From: Certhia americana
Lineage: Eukaryota; Chordata; Aves; Passeriformes; Certhiidae
Direction of reading: 5' to 3'
Assembly (NCBI GenBank): GCA_018697195.1
Contig: JAGMWU010000076.1
Coordinates: forward strand, 124,001 to 188,000
Length of the DNA stretch: 64,000 nt
The position numbers and the translations under genes are program-made. Position 1 is the stretch's first letter; every line of letters begins with the position of its first letter. Below are positions 1-14,039 of the stretch, one piece after another. Below the pieces are notes generated by a model. The model was not told where the DNA came from. It ran no database searches and worked only from the letters and a program-made list of their open reading frames with translations.

Positions 1-3000
1 ACCTGCCAGGTGTAGTCCCCTCAGCAAGCAGTACCACCTCTCCCTAATAAGGATGTGTTACCTGACAAAGCCAAGGGCTGTTCCCTGACACTTTCAAAGT
101 ATTATGAAATGTATAGGGGAGAAAATGAGTGTTTCTCATTTTCATCCTGCAACACTGTTGCTTTACTAAATGTGGTGGGTTTTTTTGTTGTCTCTGTAAT
201 TGTCTGGCCAAGGACCAGGATTAGTCGCTGGACCTAACTTTGCTTTTGTACTACATTCATACAGGTTTCTTTAGGGTCAAGCCAACTCTGTAAGCATGCT
301 TTTCACCTTGGGCTTTTGAGGAAAAGAAGTTTGCAGGAATGTTAATTAAATCTGTACTACCAGGCCACCTATGTGCTGGTGGTGTTTGTCTCTTAAAATT
401 TAGAAATCCGTTCTTTGTAGAAAACTTCTAAGTTTTCCTGTATGTTTTCCTTTAGTTTGCATTTAATCTAAGTCACCTTATGACAGTAAATACTCTTATG
501 TATTTGCTGAAACCTTGCAAGAAATGGGTGGGTTTGGTACAGTTTCTGTACCACTGCCTTCCCAGCTTTGCAGCAGTAAAGCTTCAGCCTGTGTTTTCCA
601 GGGCTACAACTGGACTTAAAAGGCAATACAATTAGCAGCATAACAATAGCAGGTGCTTTACAGATGTCTCTGTCTTTATCATCCCCTTCCTCTTTCTTAT
701 ATGCTACCCTGGAAATAATAGAAACAGTCCTGAAAAGAGTTGTCCGCAGGTTGGATTCAGGGAATGCCCTCAATATTAAACATGTTGAAATTGGTTAAAT
801 CTGATAGAGGACACCAGTGGTTCAATAAAGTTACACAGTGTAAGTGTAGATTAGACAAATTTCTTTTAAAGACACACATCCTCCAGACACGTGTAAAATT
901 CAGCTGCCTACAATGCTTCGGGAACTTGTTTCAAACTCCTAACTCCAAATAGGTTATATTCTGGATAAACCATAACTTGAACCAAAAATGTAATTTTGGT
1001 TCATACAATGAAACAAAACAGTATTCCAGCTAGTGTTGTTAAAGCTCTCTAGAATCACAAGTGAACATACAATTCAGGTGATCACGGCCCAGATTTTAGT
1101 TGAGAAAGATGCCAGAACCTGACCACTTTCTATTAATCAGGTAATTTAAGAGACAAACCCATACTGACATTTTTAAAGCAAAGGTGTTGTTTGTTCAGTA
1201 TTGCACAGACAGCATGTTTCTATTGTGAACCCCCTAGCACAATATAGGCATATTGTGATTGGGCCTGTAATGAGTCGAGGAGTTCTACTTCAGCATCTCT
1301 CAACATGGTTTTCAGGGTGTTGATGGGCATTTTCCTATATCTTTAACCATATCAGTGGTGCTGTATCACACAGGCACAGTGATGGGGCACCATGTTGCGT
1401 GTGGAACTCCTGTGTGTGGAACATGTGAGACCATGTAGATAAAGCTCTTAAAGCAAAGCTACTGCTACTGCAGTGATCAGCATCTCATATTCTGGCTTTC
1501 TGCCCTTCCTGGCAGTCAGACATGAATGGTGTCTGTGACATGAATGGTCTAATGCCAAAGCAAGCGTTACATTTCACTTTAGAAGTGAGCAGCATGAACT
1601 GTGAATCTGCAGATCCCATGCAAACATCGCTTCTTACAGCACAAGTAGAGCTAAGAAAGAGTCTAGATCCTCATGCAGCTGGCATGCCTGTGTGAGTGTG
1701 TCTCACATGTACTGACTTCTGAAGATGAGCATTTGTTACTTTGGACCCCATCTAAAGGATTCTTTTGATCTTAGCTGGACATTTGGTGGTAGTTTTCAAT
1801 AGTCGCTGCAGATGTTTGGGTGAAACAAATCTGTAACAGGGAGTCCATGGTAAAACCTTCTTCAGATAAGGTAGAACTGTCTGTTCTTATTTTCCAAACC
1901 AATCAAACCGTGCACAGACTCCATCAAATCTGCTTCAGCTCTGCTTAATATCCATGAGGACGTATAGAAGCTGAATGTCTCTGTGACTGCTTTCACACAG
2001 AGGCTGTATGGACCATTATTTCTGTATATAGGTATGAGATTTGCAAAGGTTTAAACTCCTGGCCAACAGTACTGCCTGCAGTGCCAATTCAGATAGAGAG
2101 TACGTCAAAAGTGGAGAAACAGTGGTACTTGGGCGTTGTGGAAAGATGAGATCACTCAGGGATGTGTTGAATGCTAATATTATGTGAATGCTGATGACCA
2201 CACCTTCCCAGGGGTAGAATCATACAGCCTCTAAAGCTGCAAGAATAATTTGTCCAGGGACAGGTTCATTCTTGTTTGGCAGATTTTTTCAATGCTCAAC
2301 TTGAAGAGCAAGAGAACCTAGGAGAATCAGCATTTAGAAAAATAAAAAATAGAAGTACATAAAAATTATAAATCTTAGTGGTCTTGTTGCAAATAGCAAT
2401 GGGTTTGTTAGAGCTGCAGTAGGAATGCCAATAAAGAAGATACCTTACAAATGAATATAGGAACAGGAACATTGGTAGGGAAAAGAAAACAGACATAATT
2501 TTGTTTTCTATTTTACATAGATATAATAATAAAAGACAAAGCAGAGATTAAATTAAAAATAAAAGCAGAAAATTCAAGGTAGTAGTTTAAGAATTAAGAC
2601 TTTGATTAAAGATGGTCTTTATCCTATGGTGAATTTATTCAGTGGCTCGAACCCAACACTAAATGTACTTAGGCCAGAAGATGGAACAGGAAAGACTGGA
2701 ATCAAATCTGTGAGGGAAAGGAAAGAAACCCTTTTGCTGCCATGTGCAAAGAGATTGAGCTGCAGGAGCTGAGACACAGTGCCATGATTTCCTAAAGACC
2801 TTGACCAAATGCAGGCCTGCATTTTAGCTGGTAAAGCATAAATTTAATCCTGGAAATACGTGGAAAAGCCTAGAAAGGAAACCAGATTGCTGAGATCCGT
2901 TACATGCAGGGAGAAGGAAGGAGGTACCAAATGTGGGGTTGAAATGGCAGTTTGGTGGCATCACTGGAAGAGAGGAATTTGATGCCAGTGAGCAGAGTTG

Positions 3001-6000
3001 TTTTTTGCCATGGAGAGTTACATGGTGATACACAGGACAGGCATTAAGTGATGTGCTGTATCCACAATATGGAACGGAACGAAAACTGCTAAGCTACAGC
3101 TGTGAGCCATTAATATAAAGCTTAACAGAAACTGGGGCAGTAGATGTGGGTGCCTAGGTGTAAAGGAGGAAGAATTAAGCTAAGGATGCTGTTCAATGAC
3201 ACCTTGCCAGAAGAGAGATTCTGATGCAGAAATGCAGGCAGAACAATCTTTTTGGCCATTTAAATAAAAAACCTCACAGACAGTAATTAGAAAATTTTAA
3301 GTTTAGGAACAGGTTTTTTATTGGTTTTACTCTTATTTGAAATCAGCCTGCAATTGCAGTTACAGAAACCAATGTAAGATATTTTTCATATAAATACTAG
3401 TTCATCAAATTTCCCTCACCTTTCCGGTGAAGATACTCTCTTTGCCTCTTTGACTCCAATTTGTTCAGTTTTTAAAGTAATCTCTGAGGCATAAGCAGTA
3501 AGTTTTTCTCCCAAATTAATGCATTCCTTCTTTATTACCTGTCATTTAATATTTATTTGAAGAGCTATAGGCATTACTTTTCATGCTTTAAATATAATTT
3601 ATTGACTAGCTTGAAGAAAAAGTATAACTTGTCCCACAAAATGTGGTTTTTTGTATGTAATGTAATGTAATGAGTTGCTGTCTCATTAAATACTCTGGCT
3701 TGTTTTCATGGTAGCTCTTTGCTGATGAACTTTTGAAAGATAACATGAAACATAACAGGAAGCAAGAGTTTGCCATTTTTTTTTTTTCTCCCCTCAGAAG
3801 TGGAGTCTGTTGCTTCTATTACTCTAGTAAAGCAGTGTGGGGAGGATTATTTATAATTTAACCAACACAAAACTCTATCCAGCTCCTCATCCACATGTGG
3901 CCTACGTGACTCAAATAATTACTCAGTTAAATACCATATTTAAAGATTAGAGAAAAAATGAGTTGTGATTTTGCAATACCTCATCAAGTGGGCTATGTTT
4001 TTAAAAGCAAAATGTCTTTCATTTATTCTATGGTTATTTTACTCTGTTCAGTGCAGGAAATGAAAAGGTAATCTTAAGGTTCATGTTTGTCAGAGAGTTC
4101 TAAGGCTCATCCTGTGCATTCTGCAATCCCCAAATTGTTTCTTATTTCCTTTCCTCCAGTAAGTCTTTGAGTGAATATCCTTTGTGGAATTGATTTACGT
4201 TATTCATAGAGATGTGAGGGAAACATCATAATAAAGGTTTGATAATAAAGGGTGAAAGAAAAAATTGTTCAGTCCTACTCTCACGTATGTATGTGATTGT
4301 AGGTATACATGACTCCATAATACTAAGAGAAAATTAGAAAGCATGTCTGAGACAGAAAATTGCTTCTAATGTGGGATAGCATTCAAAGTACATACTGGTG
4401 GAGTTCCTTATATGTACAGTGCCTGACAAGGTTTGAATAGGGAACAGCTGGCAAGTGAACACTCATGTTCAGCTACCTTTTTGTGCAGCACGTGAACGAG
4501 GTGCAGCAAACCCGCAAGGAAATTGTAAGTTAAACTGAGAGCTATGGGTTTTCAAACTTTCCTGTGCTTTCAAAGGCTGGGATTGTAAATGAGTATATCA
4601 GAGAATTCTTCAGTTTGATTCGGGCTGATGATGTATATCACTACCTGACACATGTTTGCAGTAAAGAGGAGGCTTAAATTCAGATCAGTGAGAAACCAGT
4701 TGACCTCTCTATACTTACACACTTTTTCTCCCAAACTGAAAATTTTACAGTTCCAGTTTTCAGGAATCTCCAATCAGTTCTTTGTGGTAGCCATTTCCAG
4801 GTGAGAGGCACTAAGTGAAGCTAGTATTTGAGCTGTCTCAAAAGGGAAGGGGGTGGTTTTAAATAACTAGCTTATACCCATTGGAACCTCATGGCTGTAA
4901 GTTCTCAGGCAGTTTAGGATGAAATTGCAGTATTAGATGATGGCTTCTGATGAGCAAAAATGACTGTCACTAGACCTGCACTCAACATTTGCTCTAACAG
5001 GTATTTCTGGGTATACACCAGCAGTTATCAGGATTTCCAAATCAATTTACCTTGTGTTTGTAAACTGTTTCATCCTGTATGTTATTTTAATCTGTCTACA
5101 ACTTTTGTACTAAAGCATCTATTAGCCCTTGAAAGTATAACAGTCATTGTTATGTTAGAGATTAACCATGAGAATTGACTTCAGCAGTTGTAGTTAGTAG
5201 AGTAGAGACAGGCTGTAAGGTGTTAGATTTTTAAGCAGCATTGGTAATTAATGACACAAACCAAATCACTGCTTGTGATAAACATCTGTGATTGTTGTTG
5301 GAACCCAGAATGCAGAGAATATTTTGAAGGATCCAGACCCTTTGACAAACACTATTTTTACCCTTCGTCCATGCAAAGGGCTTCCTAGGCTCTGGGATGA
5401 AACAGAATTTTCAAGAATGTAAATTAGATAGTAGCATAATAAGTAATTTATCACAGGGTGAGAAATTTTAGATTTTTTTAGATTTTTGGCTTTGTTATAA
5501 TGAATACAGCCTGGAGTATCCTGGTGGTTTTTAGGCTTCTTCCTCCTTCTTCATCTCCTCCATATACTGCAGTGTTGGGGACACAGGACCATTGGGCACA
5601 ATTTGCCACAGTGTAGTATCATGTGAAAAGAGATTTATTTATTTATTGGTAGAAAAGTGGAAATAATGTCCGTTCCTGGTGATAATTGTGTGAGTTATCT
5701 TTAAGAGAACCTTCATTCTGTGTATTCAGGGCTTTTTGGTGTCTTTTCTCCCTCATGCCAGGCTGGTGTAAAGCCTGGTGTGCAGAAATTGCTGATCAGA
5801 AAATAATAAACAACCTGGAGAACAAGAACAACCAAGAGTCCAGTTTGCCTTTTTTCTTAACAAGGACTTCTGAAAAAGGCCTCCCCTATCAGGGGAGAGA
5901 CATGTGGGAATGGAATAATTGCCACAATTGTGAGAACAGTGCCCATGCTCAGTTGAAGTGAACATGGCCTGGATTGTTGTCTTTTTAGTGTGGATGACCT

Positions 6001-6619
6001 GGGGGGACAAACCTTTTAACTGAGAGTCACTGGAAGCTTACTTTAAGTGCTAACCATCCCATGGTTAAAAGTGGTGTCTTAGGGCAATATGGAGGTTTTG
6101 ATTTGTCCACCTCATTAACCTCTTCTGTGAGGCTGAAGCCATTTCTCAACACAAGATCACTGCCAAGCTGAAACCATAATCCTTTCAGTTGTTCCATATG
6201 GTTTTCTGGAAAGATGTGGCCTTGCCAGGACAAGCAGGGGCTGCTGCGAAGTGTCCAAAGCAGTGTCTTGGCTTTTTCTGTGTGTGAAAGAGATTTTGTA
6301 TAGCAATGGGTGAAAGCTGAAAGCTCATTTCAGGGTGCTTCCCACTCAGTGGTCCTGCTGTGAGTGTGGTCAGAAGCATTTACAGTCCCTGAGATGGAGC
6401 TGATGGCATCTCACAGCGATGGGGCGTCACCTCCGTAGTCAGTAGAGCAGCTCTGCTGTAGCAAAGAATTCTGCTAGTAGGTAGGAGCAAAGATCTGCAC
6501 ACCAGCAGGAGAAACTGTGGTCCTGAAAGAGGGACAACATATTTCTTGACCTTACACTGTGTAACTGTAGTGCCACCTGTAGCATTGCTTCCAGCCTTCC
6601 TGCTGTTTCTTCCTGCACC
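1..6619. other. Non-coding AT-rich sequence, no gene seen
   Basis: All frames are broken into short pieces; the longest is about 100 codons and has no recognisable domain. There is a run of 13 T near 3776-3788 and a short (TGTAA)3 direct repeat near 3656-3670. The stretch around 2.6-3.3 kb has a mixed composition that could be very old transposon sequence, but I cannot assign a family. No promoter-like CpG cluster was seen. It reads as intergenic or intronic vertebrate DNA. Confidence 0.6.
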
Positions 6620-6640
6620 CTGCTGCTGCTGCTGCTGCTG
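6620..6640. repeat. (CTG)7 trinucleotide microsatellite
   Basis: Seven uninterrupted CTG units. On the minus strand they read CAG and give a short glutamine run in a 91-codon frame, but nothing around it looks like a real exon, so the glutamine run is most likely incidental. Confidence 0.9.
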
Positions 6641-7054
6641 GAGGGCAGTTTGCACTGTGCCTTTCTCTTGCCTGCTTTGCCCATGAACATCCAGAAGACG
6701 TTCTTTTGATGACTTTTGGCTTTAGAAAGGAGTAAAAATGCCAGTTACTTCTGACCAGTTCTGCAAATAGGAGGTGTGCCTACAATGAGAGGAGTTTAAG
6801 CGATGTTTGACTTCAGAGCTGTTGTCTGCTGTAAGCCCTTTGAACTTTGGACTTGTGTGATGCACAGCAAGCTTTACTAGAACAGATTCTTTGTAAGCTG
6901 GGTCTCTTGCACCGTACTTTAAATTGTCTCCCTTATTCTCAGCAGGGCTTGGGAGCTGTTACTGTAGCTTTCTGTGAAATTTTGATCAGAGGGGCTATCC
7001 TTGGAGATACTTGAGCAATTTAGGATCTCAGAAACTTTCTCCACATTGGAATGA

Positions 7055-7081
7055 TGTGTGTGTGTGTGTGTGTGTGTGTGT
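7055..7081. repeat. (TG)13 dinucleotide microsatellite
   Basis: An uninterrupted TG run of 27 bases in otherwise AT-rich non-coding DNA. It is a typical vertebrate microsatellite and likely length-polymorphic. Confidence 0.95.
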
Positions 7082-9289
7082 AGGAAAAGTCCTGGTGGTT
7101 AAAATTGTATTGATTTTATAAAAATAGGAGGGTTTCTATTAAATTGAGTTTACTTTTGGTTTGTTTGAACTATTCTTTAAAAAACAACCTAAATCCCACC
7201 ATTCTTTATCAATCAGATGCTTTTATTTCCTGTTTTCTTTTCCCATTTGGAGGTTTGTCAGACAGTAAACACATGTTTTTAGCACTTACAAATTGAAATG
7301 TTTGATGTTATTTATGAAATAATTTTTTTCCTGGGTTCTGTTAACAATCAAACTTTGGGAAGGCATTCTTGTCAAATAGCAGTGTTAAAAATTTTGCTTA
7401 AATTGATAGACAGAGAATATTGTCCTATGTAGTTTGTTTCCAGATCTTGCTATAGCAAGTTTTTATGACTGGAATATAAACACACACCTACAGTACAGCA
7501 GAGGAGGACTTCTGATAATACAATATGTTTAAATAGTATACATTTTTTAAGTGTAATTTTGTCTGAAGTTGACTTCTTACTGATGTAAGTGGAATGTTAT
7601 AAAACTTTTGTTTAAAAAAAAGCTTCTGGGAAAACAGGGTATATACAGCAGCATATACTGCTATATCTCATTAAGATTCCATAGTAACTCTTTTAATCAT
7701 GTTGTAAAACTCCTTTATTTTATGTACTAACCATGCACTATTTTTTTCTTTCAAGTGGAAAGGCAATCCAGAATTTTAAACTGAAACCATAGCCATTGAT
7801 CATAATGCAGCTAGTGTCCCCAGTGTGTTTTAAAGTAAGGTTATACATAGAAGAAAAGGAAGATAAGGTAGAAAGCTAGAATTATATTCATGTCAGTCTT
7901 TTGTAGGTTTGCAGCATCAAAATTAATTAACCTTTACTTGCTTATAAATAATTACATTACTCTGACTGCAATTTAAAATGGGACTTCAAGACAATTCACT
8001 CTCAGACATGGTTTCTTTCAAGTCAGGAGAGCAGATACCACAGTGAATGTGCCAAAAAGTAGTCCTTCTAATTTCCCCAGTACTTAAGGGTGATACAGGT
8101 AGGATAATTAATTATTTTTATTACTTGTTTATCAATGCAACAGTGATTTTATAGGTTAAACTGGAAAAAAGACAACTCAGAGCCCACTGATAGTGTCAGA
8201 CATTTGGAAAAGCTTTGTGTGTTTAGTAATGTCAGATTTCTCTGGCTTTAGACTGCATTGCCCACGGTATGGTCAATTTTTCCTTTCTGGCAGCACCTCT
8301 TATCCTGGTCAGATGTGCTGCAGGAGCCTGGAACGTCATGCTTCTGCTGAAAATTTCCATTATGTTGTGCTGCCTCTAGATACTTCACTGTACTGAGCAA
8401 GGGTTTCAATTACCCTCTTCATGCCATGACATCCAGATGCTGAGAATTTATTTCTGTTCACATGGAAGAAGCAGTCTTGGAAAACGCTTATCGATGGTCT
8501 CTATTACAAATTTATACAGCACCTAGCACCAGAAATAAGAATGCAGTCTCAAGAGCATGCAGGTATTAGCCTTGCTGAAAGAAGCTTGAGTGTGTTATTT
8601 TTCACCTCAGGAAATGTCCCTTTGTGAAAAAGGGCACTAGAAATTAATTTGGATAAAATAAATGCATGATTTTATGTAGAAATCATTCTAAAAGCAATGT
8701 ATGTTTTGTTGCTGTGTGTTTTAGTTTTGAGAGATTCCATTATTCATCGGTAATTCTGTAGCAGGACCACCAAACACATTCGCATTGATGGTTAGCCTCA
8801 TGGCTAATGGAATATTTTCCTTAGAGTTGCAGTGTGTATTGTAGTCCTTAGTATGTACATGTTAGACTCAGTTAATATTTAATATTGTGGAAGCAATAGC
8901 AAATGGTTTATTTGTCTTAATTTTTTTTTTCCCCCTATTAGATTCATAGTACAGTAGTACCTCAGCTAAGCAGAATTGACCACAATCTGAAAGGCTCGTG
9001 AGTGATTACTGTATTTTGACAAGGGAGGGTGAAAAGCAGCTAGCTGTTTTATCTTTATGTACACATCTGGCCATACATGCATACTCTCCCTTTGTGGTTG
9101 GGGCTGAATGTTGTGGCAAATTCAGGGCAGCGGAGTTTTGCACAGTGCAGGTGAGCAGGCTCTGCTTGAAAGTTGAGACTATTTTTTGATGCATCCTCTG
9201 TGCTGGTTCAGTGACAGCACCTGGGCTGGTGCCTTCTGCGTACACCCAACTCGTGGATATGGGCCACTGAGTAAATAATAAAGACACTT
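7082..9289. other. Non-coding AT-rich sequence, no gene seen
   Basis: Only short frames (67 to 93 codons) without recognisable domains. Several TTAATTA-like AT-rich words occur near 7.92 and 8.11 kb. No island or clear repeat was found up to the CR1 boundary. Confidence 0.55.
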
Positions 9290-10515
9290 TTTGGAGGGAG
9301 GAAATCAGTATGGATTTACCAAGGTTATACTTGTTGTTTTCTAGGATAAAACAGCTGGATGAGGCTGTGGATGAGGGAGAACGGTAGATGTCATTTATCT
9401 TAATATCAGCAGGACTTTTTGGACAAGGTCTACAAATTTTCTTGTGTCCAATTTAGGATTTGGATGGATGGACAAATAAATGCATAATTAGTGGTTGGCT
9501 GGTCTGGCTTAGAGGGTAGTGATTAATGGCTCATACTCTAGCTGATGTCTGTAGCAGGGGGAGCACCACAGGATTTTTTTTTTGTTCTGTGTGACACTTT
9601 CAGCACTGCCCTGGAGGAGGTGATAGAGGTGTGCTCATGAAGTTTGTAATGACAGTAAATTGGAGAGATCAACCGGTAGAACTGAGGACAGGGCTGCTGC
9701 TCAGAGGGACCTAGGCAGGATGAAGGGATGGGCCAGCAGGAACCTTACAAAATTCTGCAGGAATAATAACAATGTCATGTGCTTGGGAGGGAAGAATGTT
9801 CCTACAGTGATGGAGGCTGGGGAGCAGCTGTGCAGGGACAGCCCCGGGGCGTTGGCAGAGAGCTGAGCAGGAGCCAGCCCCATGCCATGGCAGTGACAAT
9901 GGTTAGCAGCATTCTGGGCTGCTATGACACTGACAGGAGGACAAGTCAGGAGGCTGAGACAAGAGATTATTCCTCTTACACACAGTTCTTCAAACCTCAT
10001 CTAGAAGGCTCCAGGCAGTTTAGGGCCCTTCAGTATGAGAAAGGCATTGATAAACTGTTGAGTGTTCAGTGGAGGGCCACCACAATGGTCAGGGGAGCTT
10101 TCCAGGAGGTGAGGCTGAGGGAACTGGTTTTGTTAACTCCAGACATGAGGAAGCTTTGGAAGAAAGTGCGATTTAATAACAGCCATCCAGTTTCCAAAGG
10201 AGATTATTGAGATGATGGAGTCCCAGCAGTGAAAACTGAGAGGATACAGAGAGACAATGAACACAAATTGCAACAAGAGGTTCAGACTAGATGTAAGGAA
10301 GAAATCTTTCAAGAGTTCAGTCAAGCAAGCAGTGGAATAGGTTGCCCGGAGTGGTTGTGGAATCCCCACATTTGAAGGATTTCAAGACCCATCCAGATGA
10401 AGCCATGGGCAACCTCGTCTACATTAACAGTTGTCCCTGCATTAAACAGGAGGTAGGTGGGAATTGTGACCTCCTGAGGTCCCTTCCAAACTCAGTTGTA
10501 CTTTGATTCTGTAGT
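9290..10515 (+). mobile_element. CR1 LINE, 5'-truncated and decayed
   Basis: CR1 is the dominant non-LTR retrotransposon of birds. It copies itself with an ORF2 endonuclease/reverse transcriptase and is usually 5'-truncated on insertion. Here, near 9384-9428, the plus strand encodes a degraded form of the reverse-transcriptase motif YLDFSKAFD (read as IYLNISRTF). It continues through the typical CR1 order: a segment resembling the GG-AGCACCACAGGATT part, the CTGGAGGAGGTGATAGAG part, and the 3' domain with TTCAGACTAGATGTAAGGAAGAA and GTTGCCCGGAGTGGTTGTGGAATC-type wording. It ends in the GGTCCCTTCCAAACTCA...TTTGATTCTGTAG tail characteristic of CR1. Frames are broken by stops and indels; the 143-codon frame at 9779-10210 is a remnant only. 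The 5' edge is approximate. The assignment is by pattern memory, not a database search. Confidence 0.9.
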
Positions 10516-13500
10516 TACTGGTTGAAATGTGCACAGCTGGAAAGGAATTCTACTTTATCGTTCTTTCTCTGTGCTGGGGAAATGTTGCCTGAGACCTCCT
10601 GAGTTGTGCTTACCAAGAATTCTGTAACAAAGAGGTTCATATGGCAGAGGGTTTAAACCTGGAGACTGTTTCTACACCACAGGGCAGCTTCAGCAGCTTT
10701 CCCACAGGGGAGAAAAATGGATCCTATCTTATGGTGAGGCCAAAGAGCACCCTTCCCTCCTTGAATTGCTCTCCTGATTTATATATTTTAACTTATGCTT
10801 CCTTTTCAAAATCTGCATCTTCTAGTAATTTTAAGTATTTCTAAATTTAGAAATTCATATATATATATTTAGGGGTTTTTTAAAGGAAAAATGTAGCAAA
10901 AAAAGTGCCCTTTTGCCAATGTAGAATGGAAACTACCAGCATGTTTTGCCTGTGAGATTGTTGTGATGATTCTAAAATCTTGTAACATGTATAGAATGTT
11001 GGTTTAGTTCAGCTTGCTGAAAAATGGGGTTTTTTCCCATTGCCTTCAGTGAACACAATCTCAGCAATCCAGAATTAGGCACCTTTGATTTTCCTTAGCT
11101 GGGAAGCAACACAAAATAATTTTTTGACATATTTCAGGATATCCTTGATTTTTTTCTGTCCAAGAAAACGAAAGCAGCAGAAAGCAATCTTCTCAGGTTA
11201 CCTGGGCCAGTGCTGCTAAATTCTTAGCAGGCTTGCACTAGAGGTTAGGAGTAAACTGTGTCCAGGTGGCTTGTCACAGATTCATCACGAGCTCTAGAAG
11301 GATGGTCCAAAAAAGCATCTGATTAACTCTTTGGCTACACCAACAGACTGCTAAGCCCATTTCACATTTCTCCACTAGTCTGTGATTAAGAAAAAGCAGT
11401 GATCCCACCACAGTTCCCATGTCATGTTTCCATCTCTGTGAGTCAGCCATTTAGAGGAGAATGGGAAGTGTGAAGAAGCCTGGCAGCCCAGATTTCCATC
11501 TAAGAGGTGATAGAAGAGAGAGCTTCCCTGGGGCTGCATCAACCCTTGAGATGGAGACACTTGCTTTAACTGTGGCATCCATCATCCGTGCGCAAAGATT
11601 GAGACTCAAAATGTTGCCCTGCTGTATTCATGGAAGGCAGCAGATTGCCAAGCAGAACACTGAAAATTCCCTCCGTGCATCTGTCTGCCCAGCTGACTCA
11701 CCTGTGAGCAGTTCTGATCTGAGCAGCAGATTGAATCAAGGCATCTCTGAAATGGGTGGATCGCCCTTGTGCAAAACTCAAACCCTTCACATGACCAACT
11801 GCTCTGGAGAGATTTAAGGGAGTGCTACAGTTTTTAGATTTTATTTCCACCATTCCGTATGAAAAAATGTTTCCATGAAATCAGGGCAAAATAATAAAAT
11901 GCCTGCAATTAGAAATTGTGAAAATAATAATTTAGTAGTTCACCTTCTGAGTTTTTCATTATTAAAAGCTCAGAACTCTTTTGCAAGATCCACCAAGCAA
12001 TTTTATCTTCTGCTGGCAGAGCTGGCTGTGTAAAACTGGTCCAAGAATCCCCTTCAGTGTATCCTTACACAGCAATGCCCTGTACTAATTCTGATACTAC
12101 AAATGGCATGCACTGTGTGATGTCACAGGCAAAGGCTGGCTCAGGGACTGGGCTATCTCAGAAGCCCAAAAGGCTCCTGCTGAAGTCAGTAGGAACTGTG
12201 GACTTTTGGCCTTTTTTACTTGGATGAAAATGCTTTCTTTGCAGTTTTATGAACTTAGGAATTCCTGCTCTTAATCCTGTTCCCTTACAGTTTAGAGGCA
12301 AGATGTGTTGTAGTTGCAAAATTCAGCAGGTGAAGTCATGAAGCTGAATCTGTAGAGAAGTAGAGCTTTTGCTCTAGTTTGATTTAGTTTCTTGCAAGAA
12401 AAATGTGCTCACAAGGAGTCTTGGGCTAAGGTTCAGAAATAAATTGTAAAATGTACCTTTTGCAAAAAGCTGTTCTGCAGAAGGAGAGGATAATTGTACT
12501 CCCTCCTTTTTAATGCTTCCCTTGGGAAACAAAATGAGGAGAGAATCCTATATAAACCTTTCCATTTAGACCTACTGATTGTAAAGTACTGGTTGTTTGA
12601 GCCTTAGCTCAGAATTTCAATTTGGATTGGTTTTCTCTAAATTTTGTAATTTTTTAAACATTTGTGATAATTTATTCTGCTGCAATTTGCATCTACTTTC
12701 AGATAGCAAAGGAAGAACTTACTATGGCATCTGGAAGTCCATTTGAAAAAGGAGTGTACTTACCAGGGTATTTACTGGTGCAGAGTGTGGGACTAATTCA
12801 TCTTCCTTCATTGTTAGTCCCAGTGTTAATGATAAGCTGATGAGTTCAGAACTACTCAGGCAGGTTTGGGCACTGCTGGTAGTTGCAGTCCTATATGTGT
12901 GTCAGACCATCTTATTTTGCATTCATTTCCAAGTTTTTCTCATAGGAGTTGCAGGGAGTTCCAGTATGGAACTTTTGTACAGGGTGAAACAGGAGCTCTG
13001 GTAACTGATCTCTTCCAGGGTTAGTTGGCTCTCTTGCTGCTTATGTTGGCAGTGCTTGGTTTTAAAGCTTCCAATTACAAAATTTTGTCTTTTTGCCTGA
13101 AAAATTGGAAGTTCATTTTGAGGTTAATGGCAGATATTTCATCTATTGTTACATTAAACTGTGTCCCAGCTTGTGTTTGGTCTCAGTACTCTGTACCGTA
13201 TCCCTCTCATCTTAATTGAGCTGTATTACAACTCTAGTGAGAGACAGTTTCAATGCAAAGAAATGAGTACAACAAAGGTTGTTTAATATGGTAAAAACTC
13301 CAGGATGTCTTCTAATGTTACAGAAGACTCAGAAACGTTGTGTTTGGGAGGAGTCTTACCTTATATAATTGTACTTTCTTGAAAAAATACTTTAATCGTG
13401 CTCTCCTCTTTTTCCAACAGCCACCACTTGTCAGTACAAAAGTTAACACAGTTAAGACCTGTTTTTGTAATGTCTGACTTTATTGCTCAAAACATTAAAG

Positions 13501-14030
13501 ATTATATCTCAGTCTTGCAGAAGGTGGTGGGATTTTCTTTGTCTCAGTAGTAAAATACTTTGCTAAAAAAAAAGTGGGGTCTGAAGAAATTTTTTTGCAA
13601 ATGGGGATATAAATTTTTTCCTTTATTTTTCAAGTTGAAAAAGAAAAAAATATTGCTAAGTATCTGGGTTTTTTTCTTTGTCCCAGTTGTAAACTCACTG
13701 TTTCATTTCAGGCATGTAAGTTTCTCCAGCTGTTTGATTTTATGTTTGAGAGTTTTCTGAAGATTTTAAAGAGGTATTACAGATTTTCAGAGGTATTTTG
13801 CTTTCCAAAATATAATTTTTGTCTTTAAACATTGGTAGCTCTGCCTAGCCCCTCCTTGTCACCCTTCTGGTATGCTTTTTAATGCTTGAGTCTTTGGTAA
13901 ATTTGTTGGTGAGGAGAGCAGGGGGCCTGTTCCGTGGCATTGGAAATGCTGACGAGTCTGTCAACACTGGATGTGCGATTGTCCCTCAGAGCTTACATCC
14001 AAGTTTGTTGTACCGAGCAGAGAATAGAAT
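10516..14030. other. Non-coding sequence, no gene seen
   Basis: Mostly AT-rich and unique-looking. A 118-codon frame at 11461-11817 has no domain, signal peptide or splice context that I can support. Long A and T tracts occur at 13560-13680, where a lysine/phenylalanine-rich frame is simply homopolymer translated. There is a short AT run near 10858-10870. Confidence 0.55.
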
Positions 14031-14039
14031 GTGGGAGAA

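Noticed and set aside
6380..6655. Polyglutamine-containing minus-strand frame
   Set aside because: The glutamines come from a (CTG)7 microsatellite; the rest of the frame is unremarkable and overlapped by another frame.
9779..10210. 143-codon plus-strand frame
   Set aside because: It lies entirely inside the CR1 LINE and is a decayed fragment without a start context or domain of its own.
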